From: an uncultured Prevotellaceae bacterium
Lineage (GTDB): Bacteria; Bacteroidota; Bacteroidia; Bacteroidales; Bacteroidaceae
DNA: 43,530 nucleotides
Assembly: GCA_902761605.1 (NCBI GenBank)
Contig: CACWLC010000015.1
Coordinates: 1-43,530, forward strand
Direction: 5' to 3'
In this document: piece after piece, positions 40,825 through 43,530 of the stretch
Layout: every line of letters begins with the position of its first letter
How positions within the stretch are numbered: the stretch's first letter is position 1
Translations under genes and position numbers: made by a program
Notes under the pieces: model-generated
Told to the model about the DNA's origin: nothing
Seen by the model: the letters and a program-made list of their open reading frames with translations, nothing else
Databases searched by the model: none

Positions 40825-40852
40825 AATTTGCTATTTAGAGTTTGCAATTTGG
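40825..40852. repeat. Heptad array containing the -33 element of the AAA ATPase promoter
   Basis: Four 7-mers, AATTTGC, TATTTAG, AGTTTGC and AATTTGG, occupy 40825-40852. The third provides the TTTG -33 element used by the downstream promoter, and the first could give an alternative one. Confidence 0.6.
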
Positions 40853-40871
40853 GAAATTTTTCGTAACTTTG
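40841..40871 (+). promoter_or_regulatory. Promoter of the AAA ATPase gene (and probably nifJ)
   Basis: TTTG at 40841-40844, 19 bases, TAACTTTG at 40864-40871: a full consensus match. The leader is about 30 nt. No TAnnTTTG element was found in the 36 nt between the ATPase gene and nifJ. Confidence 0.78.
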
Positions 40872-40908
40872 CCGCACTTTTACAAGTCAGAAAACAATTC
40901 AAAGGCAA

Positions 40909-42099
40909 ATGGAAGCTTTTCTCAGGACACATAGATACCTCGTAGAGCATGTCAACGCACCTGTTCGTCGTAATCTCATGAACGAGATCAACTGGAACGA
41001 CAGGCTCATCGGCATCAAGGGTACCCGTGGTATCGGAAAGACCACATTCCTGCTTCAGTATGCAAAGGAGAAGTTTGATATCAGCGACCGCCAGTGTCTG
41101 TATATCAACATGAACAATTTCTACTTCCAGGGGCACGGCATTGCCGACTTTGCCGGTGAGTTCTATCATCATGGAGGGCGCACACTGCTCATCGACCAGG
41201 TGTTCAAACAGCCTGACTGGAGTTCAGAGTTGCGTAAGTGCTATGACCTCTACCCCAACCTTAAGATTGTTTTCACCGGTTCAAGTGTGATGCGCCTCAA
41301 GGACGAGAACCCAGAGCTCAATGGTATCGTGAAGAGCTATAACCTCCGTGGTTTCTCATTCCGTGAGTTTATCAACCTCCTTACCGGAAATGACTTCCGA
41401 CCATACACCCTCGAGGAGATTCTCGAAGACCATGAGCATATCATAAAGCAGATTCTTCCGAAGGTTTCCCCAAACAGATACTTCCAGGACTATATACATC
41501 ACGGTTTCTATCCTTTCTTCCAGGAACACCGCAACTATAGCGAGAACCTCCTGAAGACCATGAACATGATGACCGAGGTGGATATCCTTCTTATCAAACA
41601 GATAGAGCTGAAATATCTCACAAAGATAAAGAAGCTCTTCTATCAGATTGCCGAGGAAGGTTCAAAGAAGGCACCAAACGTAAGTAAGCTGGCTCACGAC
41701 ATCGAGACATCACGTGCTACTGTGATGAACTATATCAAGTATCTCACCGATGCCCGTCTGCTGAACCTCATCTATCCCATTGGCGAGAAGTTCCCGAAGA
41801 AACCTGCCAAGGTGATGCTCCACAACTCCAACCTTCTCTATGCCATCTATCCTATCCAGGTGGAGAAGCAGGAGGCCATGGAGACCTTCTTTGTCAACTC
41901 CCTGTGGAAGGACCATAAGGTAAATACCGGCTATCGTGACTGCAACTATATTGTCGACGGCAAGATGAAGTTCCGTATCCTCGACGCTCATCAGATGCAG
42001 CGCATGAAGATACAGCCCGACGTGACCTATGCACGTTACAACACAGAGATTGGTCGTGGCAATCAGATCCCTCTCTGGCTATTAGGATTTTTATATTAG
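40909..42099 (+). CDS. AAA_14-type ATPase with C-terminal DUF4143-like domain, Walker B Glu changed to Gln
   Basis: This 396-residue cytoplasmic protein has Walker A GTRGIGKT (38-45) and the AAA_14 pattern RCYD-like LRKCYDLYPNLKIVFTGSS (sensor 1). Walker B reads LLIDQVFKQPDW, where relatives have IDEVH: the catalytic Glu is Gln (Q97, codon 41197-41199) and the His is Phe. The C-terminal part has a winged-helix-like segment (NVSKLAHDIETSRATVMNYI) and ends with IGRGNQIPLWLLGFLY-type sequence seen in Bacteroidetes homologues. It should bind ATP but hydrolyse it poorly. Its role is unknown. It lies 36 nt upstream of nifJ. Confidence 0.85.
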   Translation: MEAFLRTHRYLVEHVNAPVRRNLMNEINWNDRLIGIKGTRGIGKTTFLLQYAKEKFDISDRQCLYINMNNFYFQGHGIADFAGEFYHHGGRTLLIDQVFKQPDWSSELRKCYDLYPNLKIVFTGSSVMRLKDENPELNGIVKSYNLRGFSFREFINLLTGNDFRPYTLEEILEDHEHIIKQILPKVSPNRYFQDYIHHGFYPFFQEHRNYSENLLKTMNMMTEVDILLIKQIELKYLTKIKKLFYQIAEEGSKKAPNVSKLAHDIETSRATVMNYIKYLTDARLLNLIYPIGEKFPKKPAKVMLHNSNLLYAIYPIQVEKQEAMETFFVNSLWKDHKVNTGYRDCNYIVDGKMKFRILDAHQMQRMKIQPDVTYARYNTEIGRGNQIPLWLLGFLY

Positions 42100-42117
42100 T
42101 AATATATTTAGGTTTAA

Positions 42118-43530
<1,413 letters not shown>

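Overview
The window looks like chromosomal DNA from a Bacteroidales bacterium, most likely Prevotella or a close relative. The evidence is the promoter type (TTTG, about 19-20 bases, TAnnTTTG, with no clear Shine-Dalgarno sites), a complete Rnf operon led by an RseC-like gene, Bacteroidetes-restricted families (DUF4494, DUF1015 beside serA/serC), a TonB-dependent receptor, a periplasmic-propeller sensor and pyruvate:ferredoxin oxidoreductase. No phage, insertion sequence, CRISPR array or rRNA was seen. This is mostly core chromosome, with one accessory-looking signalling island.

Layout. 1-122: 5' half of a tRNA-Ser(GCU) and its promoter. 287-6057 (minus): rseC-like, rnfB, rnfC, rnfD, rnfG, rnfE, rnfA. 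6211-9439: an EFR1-type flavodoxin/ferredoxin, YggS, DUF4494 and a membrane pseudokinase. 9598-15525 (plus): an aminotransferase, a LolC/LolE-type permease and two tandem acyl-CoA ligases behind a promoter wrapped in dyads. 15565-20505 (minus): a 14-repeat MORN protein, YhcH/YiaL, a eukaryotic-type glycogen branching enzyme and a membrane protein. 20629-23919 (plus): kdsB, a 5'-nucleotidase and nudC. 23922-29986 (minus): serC, serA, an SGNH hydrolase, a HIT protein, DUF1015 and ugd. 30253-31704: a divergent FolK-like protein convergent with an ATP-grasp-like protein. 31817-40759 (plus): a five-gene signalling island. 40909 to the end: an AAA ATPase and the first 465 codons of nifJ.

How the parts work together. 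Rnf, the EFR1 protein and PFOR fit anaerobic ferredoxin-based energy metabolism: PFOR reduces ferredoxin and Rnf uses it to reduce NAD+ while pumping ions. kdsB and ugd feed the cell envelope, serC/serA make serine, and glgB makes glycogen.

The best candidate for an undescribed system is 31817-40759. One promoter appears to drive a receiver-PP2C phosphatase, a membrane-anchored coiled-coil/WD40-like protein, a periplasmic-propeller sensor whose phospho-acceptor histidine is replaced by aspartate, a small soluble histidine kinase that keeps the histidine, and a TonB-dependent receptor with a TPR-like N-terminal domain. A second recurring signal is a set of degenerate 7-base-period arrays at gene junctions and just upstream of start codons, plus one inside a coding region. 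In two junctions of the island the array contains both the upstream stop codon and a possible downstream start codon.
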